DNA of 10,509 nucleotides from Saprospiraceae bacterium (GTDB lineage: Bacteria; Bacteroidota; Bacteroidia; Chitinophagales; Saprospiraceae), in NCBI GenBank assembly GCA_007128085.1, contig SKYC01000184.1, forward strand, positions 1 through 10,509, written 5' to 3'. Position numbers and translations under genes: made by a program. The notes below the pieces were generated by a model. That model was not told the DNA's origin. It saw only the letters and a program-made list of their open reading frames with translations, and did no database searches. Below are positions 7,381 through 10,509 of this stretch, piece by piece (within the stretch, counting starts at the first letter, position 1; each line of letters opens with the position of its first letter).

Positions 7381-8265
7381 ATGATTAGAAATTTACTTAT
7401 TATTTGTATGCTATTTGCGTCACACACTATTTTCGGTCAGCAGGTTATTACGCATAACCAATCGAATGAAGTGACAACAGGAATTCCCGGATGCGGCAGT
7501 GACGGCAATATGCCTCCAGTCATTACCAGCGATAATAATTACTTCAAAGCTTTCGACCTTTCCAACTTTGGTATAAACGAAGAATGGAGGGTTCATGAAG
7601 TTGAGTTTCCATTATTATTTGTAACAGGAGCTGGAGAAGATGGATACCCTGTAAGAGTAAGGGTTTGGCACAATACGGCAGGGCAATCATTTCCCTCAGG
7701 GAGTGTCACTTTGCTTGAGGAAGTCATCATTACTCCCGCTGATCACGATGAACCCGAATTTTTTCAAGTGGCTTTTGAGGACGCCATTGTACCAGTCGGA
7801 AGTGAACTCGTAGTCTCTATATCGTGGGACTCCGACATTGTTGACGATGGAGGAAACGGACTCGTGAGATTGCTTCTCGCTGGAAATGAAGCCGGTCAAA
7901 CGGGACCTACTTTTATCCTTTCAAGTGGTTGTGGACTTGACCAGCCAACGGACTTGGCAGATATTGGATTCCCTGAGGCTCATGTAATTCTCAACGTAAC
8001 CGGAGATGTAGTTTCTTCGAGCAGAGATCTGGAATTGGAAGGTGTTACACTTTCTCCGAATCCGGTCAGCGATTTCCTACACCTGGATATCCCCGCGGAT
8101 GTTCAGATTGAGAGATTGTCTATGACTTCAATTTTGGGGAATCATATCCCTGTCAATCTGTTGTCAAACAATCAGGTCGATATGACAGCGCTACCCTCTG
8201 GAATGTATTTCCTTACTTTGGAAACCAACCAGGGCACCAGCACGAAAAGAGTTGTAAAGAAGTAA
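7381..8265 (+). CDS. Secreted protein with T9SS type A C-terminal sorting domain
   Basis: The 294-residue protein is exported and probably released or attached at the cell surface by the T9SS. The start ATG 7381 opens a signal peptide (hydrophobic residues 4-18, likely cut near FG-Q at 19-20). Residues about 21-208 form a beta-rich acidic domain without a catalytic motif I recognise. Its hallmarks are YFKAFDLSNFGI, VRVRVWHNTAG, VPVGSELVVSISWD, GQTGPTFI, SSGCGLDQPTDLADIGFP and HVILNVTG. C38 and C184 could form a disulfide. I recall similar blocks in other Bacteroidota secreted proteins but know of no assigned function. After a short linker the sorting domain (about 219-294) shows LSPNPVSD, then LSMTSILGN, VDMTALPSGMYFLTLE and a basic end, KRVVKK. 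The tail call is firm. The body could be an adhesin-like or matrix module; no enzyme is claimed. The stop is TAA, followed by a strong terminator. Confidence 0.85.
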   Translation: MIRNLLIICMLFASHTIFGQQVITHNQSNEVTTGIPGCGSDGNMPPVITSDNNYFKAFDLSNFGINEEWRVHEVEFPLLFVTGAGEDGYPVRVRVWHNTAGQSFPSGSVTLLEEVIITPADHDEPEFFQVAFEDAIVPVGSELVVSISWDSDIVDDGGNGLVRLLLAGNEAGQTGPTFILSSGCGLDQPTDLADIGFPEAHVILNVTGDVVSSSRDLELEGVTLSPNPVSDFLHLDIPADVQIERLSMTSILGNHIPVNLLSNNQVDMTALPSGMYFLTLETNQGTSTKRVVKK

Positions 8266-8291
8266 TTACAGCTTTATCTGAAAAGTTATTT

Positions 8292-8333
8292 ACAGGTCAT
8301 GAATGAGCAATCATTTGTGACCTGTTTTTTTTT
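8292..8333 (+). terminator. Strong intrinsic terminator of the T9SS cargo gene
   Basis: ACAGGTCATGAATGA (8292-8306) pairs with TCATTTGTGACCTGT (8311-8325) to give a 15-bp stem, with two internal G-U wobbles, closed by a GCAA (GNRA) tetraloop. It is followed directly by an uninterrupted T-tract to 8333. It begins 27 bases after the stop codon of the T9SS cargo gene. On the minus strand the T-rich side is poor (AAATAACTTTT), so it would serve tex less well, although it lies just past the tex stop codon. Confidence 0.88.
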
Positions 8334-8336
8334 GTT

Positions 8337-10457
8337 CTATTTTTTCATACTGAGACTTATTCGCCCTCTTTTTTCATCCACCTCCAGCACCCTGACCTTT
8401 ACCGATTGTCCGATCTGGAGAACTTCGGCCGGATTGCTGATGTATCGATCCGTAATTTGAGATATATGAATCATCCCATTCTGTTTGATCCCAATATCTA
8501 CAAATGCTCCAAATTTAGCCAGATTGGTGATTACTCCATTGACTTCCATGCCCTCGCGGACATCGGCAATATCTCTGACTGGACTAAATTCTACGACAGT
8601 GGCTTTTCCTCTGGGGTCCAGCCCGGGTTTTTCCAGTTCTGACAGTATATCTGTAATAGTGGGTAGCCCCACATCTTTTCCGAGGTATTTTTCAGGCTTT
8701 ATTAGCCTTTTTAAAGCGGGATTGCCCGCCATATCTTTAAGAGCAATACCCAGATCAACTGACATTTTTTTCAGCAGCGCATATCGCTCAGGGTGAACAG
8801 CCGTATTGTCCAAAGGGTTTTCACCGTCCGGTATTCGCAAAAAGCCGGCAGCCTGTTGATAAGCAACAGGTCCCAACCGCGGCACCTTTAGCAACTCCTC
8901 CCTGCTTTTAAAGTTCCCTTTTTCACTCCTGTAATTTACAATGGACTCAGACAGCCCGGGTCCCAGACCCGACACAAAACTCAATAAGTGCTTACTCGCT
9001 GTCTGTAAATTGATCCCCACAGAATTGACACCATATTCCACCACTTCAGTGAGTCTTTCCTTTAACAAATTCTGATCCACGTCGTGTTGGTACTGACCCA
9101 CTCCAATGTGCTTGGGATCCAGCTTTACCAACTCTGCCAGCGGATCCATCAGGCGGCGACCGATACTCACCGCTCCCCTCACCGTGAGATCTAACTGAGG
9201 AAACTCTTCAATGGCCACTTCAGAAGCACTGTAAATGGAAGCCCCGGCCTCGCTGATCAAATACACTTCAACCGCTTTTAACTCTTCAATTCCGGACAAA
9301 AAATCCAAGGTCTCTCTTCCGGCCGTCCCGTTTCCCACTGCTATAGCTTTGACCTTGTACCTGTCCACCAATCGGATGATTTCTTTGGCCGATTTCGCAG
9401 TTTGATTTTGTGGCTCATGGGGAAACAGAGTTCCATGCCACAGCAATTGCCCCGCCGAATCGAGGCAGACGGTCTTGCAACCCGTCCTGAATGCCGGATC
9501 AATGGCCAACGTATTTTTGGGACCCAAAGGTGGAGCGAGCAAGAGTTGTCTGAGGTTCTAAGCAAAAATATCGATGGCCTCCTCATCGGCTTTTCTCTTT
9601 GCCAAATTTCTAAATTCGTTTTCGATAGAGGGAAAAATCAGTCGCTTGTACCCGTCGTGCAGTGCTTCTTTAACCAAGTCAGAGGACGGACTTCTAAAAT
9701 TTATCAATTTTCTCTCCAATATAGAAAACAACCGCTCCTCATAAGGCTGAACAGAAACCCGCAGAAACCCCTCTGCCTCACCCCTGTATATGGCCAAAAG
9801 CCGGTGGGATGGAATAGTCGATAATTTTTCGCTGTGGTCGGAATAATCGCTGTACTTTCCCACTTCGCCTTTTTTTGCCGATACGACTTTGGCCTTCAGA
9901 ACGGCAGATTTTCGAAATGACTGCCTGACTAGCTCGCGCACCTCCGGATCTTCATTAATCCACTCTGCCATTATATCCCCTGCCCCCTTAAGCGCTTCCT
10001 CCACAGTGGAAATCTTTTCATTCAGAAACTTTCGAGCCAGTCGAGTGGATTCCTCCCGCCCCTGTCTGAATATTTCCCTTGCCAGCGGCTCCAGGCCCAG
10101 GTCTCTTGCCCTCGCAGCCCGTGTTTTTCTCTTTTTCTTAAAGGGTAGATAAAAATCCTCGAGTAAATTGGCCTCCCAACAATCTTCTATCTTTGCCCTC
10201 AGTTCGGGTGTCAGTTTATCCTGCTCCTCAATCGTTCTGAGAATACTCAACTTCCTCTTCTGCAAATCCTCCAACCTCCCCTTTTCCCTGCCTATTTTAC
10301 CCAACTGGATCTCATCCAGACCTCCCGTTCTCTCTTTTCGGTATCTGGCAATAAAAGGCACGGTAGCACCCTCTTCCATCATTTGAAGTACCTGACTTAC
10401 CGATTTCATTGGTACACCAAGAGCATCGGATATCCGTCGAATTATTACTCTCTGCAT
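8337..10457 (-). pseudogene. tex: tex, RNA-binding transcription accessory protein, interrupted by one in-frame TAG
   Basis: Tex is a conserved cytoplasmic nucleic-acid-binding protein linked to transcription and RNA handling. The frame runs from ATG 10457 to TAG 8339-8337, 706 codon positions, a normal Tex length. Position 300 is a TAG (9560-9558). Before it: the Tex N-terminal region with VPFIARYRKERTGGLDE (33-49) and LLEDFYLPFKKKRKTRA (about 97-113), up to KADEEAIDIFA. After it, in the same frame: NLRQLLLAPPLGP, the YqgF/RNase H-like domain (about 315-425, AIDPAFRTGCK, SEAGASIYSASE), TVRGAVSIGRR, GVGQYQHDV, helix-hairpin-helix repeats (about 480-545) and a C-terminal S1 domain (about 635-706, GVITNLAKFGAFVDIG). 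No frameshift or further stop is present and both halves are well conserved, so the lesion is recent, an error, or tolerated. The downstream half has no nearby ATG; its first possible restart is TTG at 9542, which is simply a leucine of the family sequence. Confidence 0.88.
9558..9560 (-). other. In-frame amber codon inside tex
   Basis: On the minus strand the context is GATATTTTTGCT-TAG-AACCTCAGACAA, reading DIFA-stop-NLRQ. The reading frame is unchanged across it. A GAG, AAG or CAG codon would become TAG by one substitution, and Glu, Lys or Gln would suit this stretch of the family. The bases after TAG do not match the CARYYA readthrough context. TAG is also the normal terminal codon of gabD and of tex itself in this window, which argues against a genome-wide reassignment of TAG. 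Confidence 0.9.
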
Positions 10458-10488
10458 ATCGAACTCAATTTTTTTGTAAAGGTAGGGT

Positions 10489-10497
10489 CAAAAATTA
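10489..10497 (-). promoter_or_regulatory. Possible -7 promoter element for tex
   Basis: The minus strand reads TAATTTTTG 32 bases before the tex ATG at 10457. It is the same nonamer seen 36 bases before gabD, and is one base off TAnnTTTG. The -33 region falls at or beyond the window edge and cannot be judged. Confidence 0.4.
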
Positions 10498-10509
10498 TAT
10501 TTATTATAA

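Noticed and set aside
8337..9542. A separate 401-residue protein starting at TTG 9542
   Set aside because: The TTG is the second Leu of the conserved LLLAPPLG segment of Tex and continues the upstream frame, so this is the C-terminal part of tex rather than an independent gene.
9558..9560. Reassignment of TAG to an amino acid in this genome
   Set aside because: gabD and tex themselves end naturally with TAG at the expected family C-termini, so a general reassignment is unlikely; local readthrough is not excluded.
9402..9824. A 140-codon plus-strand open frame opposite tex
   Set aside because: It is embedded in conserved tex coding sequence on the minus strand, with no support for a separate gene.

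Overview
The window looks like a chromosomal segment of a Bacteroidota bacterium. The evidence is a PorW/SprE-type lipoprotein of the type IX secretion system (T9SS), a secreted protein with a T9SS C-terminal sorting domain, start codons with A/T-rich leaders instead of Shine-Dalgarno sequences, and several TAnnTTTG-like -7 promoter elements. Base composition is moderate and intergenic DNA is AT-rich. The class cannot be decided from this stretch; a Saprospiria- or Cytophagia-like organism would fit. No tRNA, rRNA, CRISPR array, insertion sequence or phage gene was seen.

Layout from left to right: (1) the 3' part of an NhaC-type Na+/H+ antiporter gene (+), cut by the window edge; (2) a convergent gene for a membrane-anchored M23 metallopeptidase (-); (3) a 443-bp AT-rich divergent spacer holding a 12-bp inverted repeat with promoter-like cores, a 14-bp palindrome and other small signals; (4) a 995-codon porW/sprE-like gene (+) with an arginine/glutamine-rich 11-residue tandem repeat inserted into its TPR region; (5) a convergent succinate-semialdehyde dehydrogenase gene, gabD (-); (6) a 259-bp divergent spacer; (7) a 294-codon secreted T9SS cargo protein (+), closed by a strong hairpin terminator; (8) a convergent tex gene (-) with one in-frame TAG in the middle of an otherwise complete reading frame.

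The genes alternate in strand and are mostly single transcription units, so this is not one operon or a defence/mobile island. The clearest functional link is between PorW, predicted to be part of the T9SS apparatus, and the small secreted protein carrying a T9SS tail. The M23 peptidase (wall remodelling), NhaC (ion homeostasis), GabD (4-carbon semialdehyde oxidation) and Tex (RNA/transcription-associated factor) are housekeeping-type functions.

The most notable points are the single amber codon splitting tex, the basic repeat insert in PorW, the uncharacterised beta-rich domain of the T9SS cargo, and the shared promoter-like motifs upstream of several genes. No convincing new multi-gene system was found.
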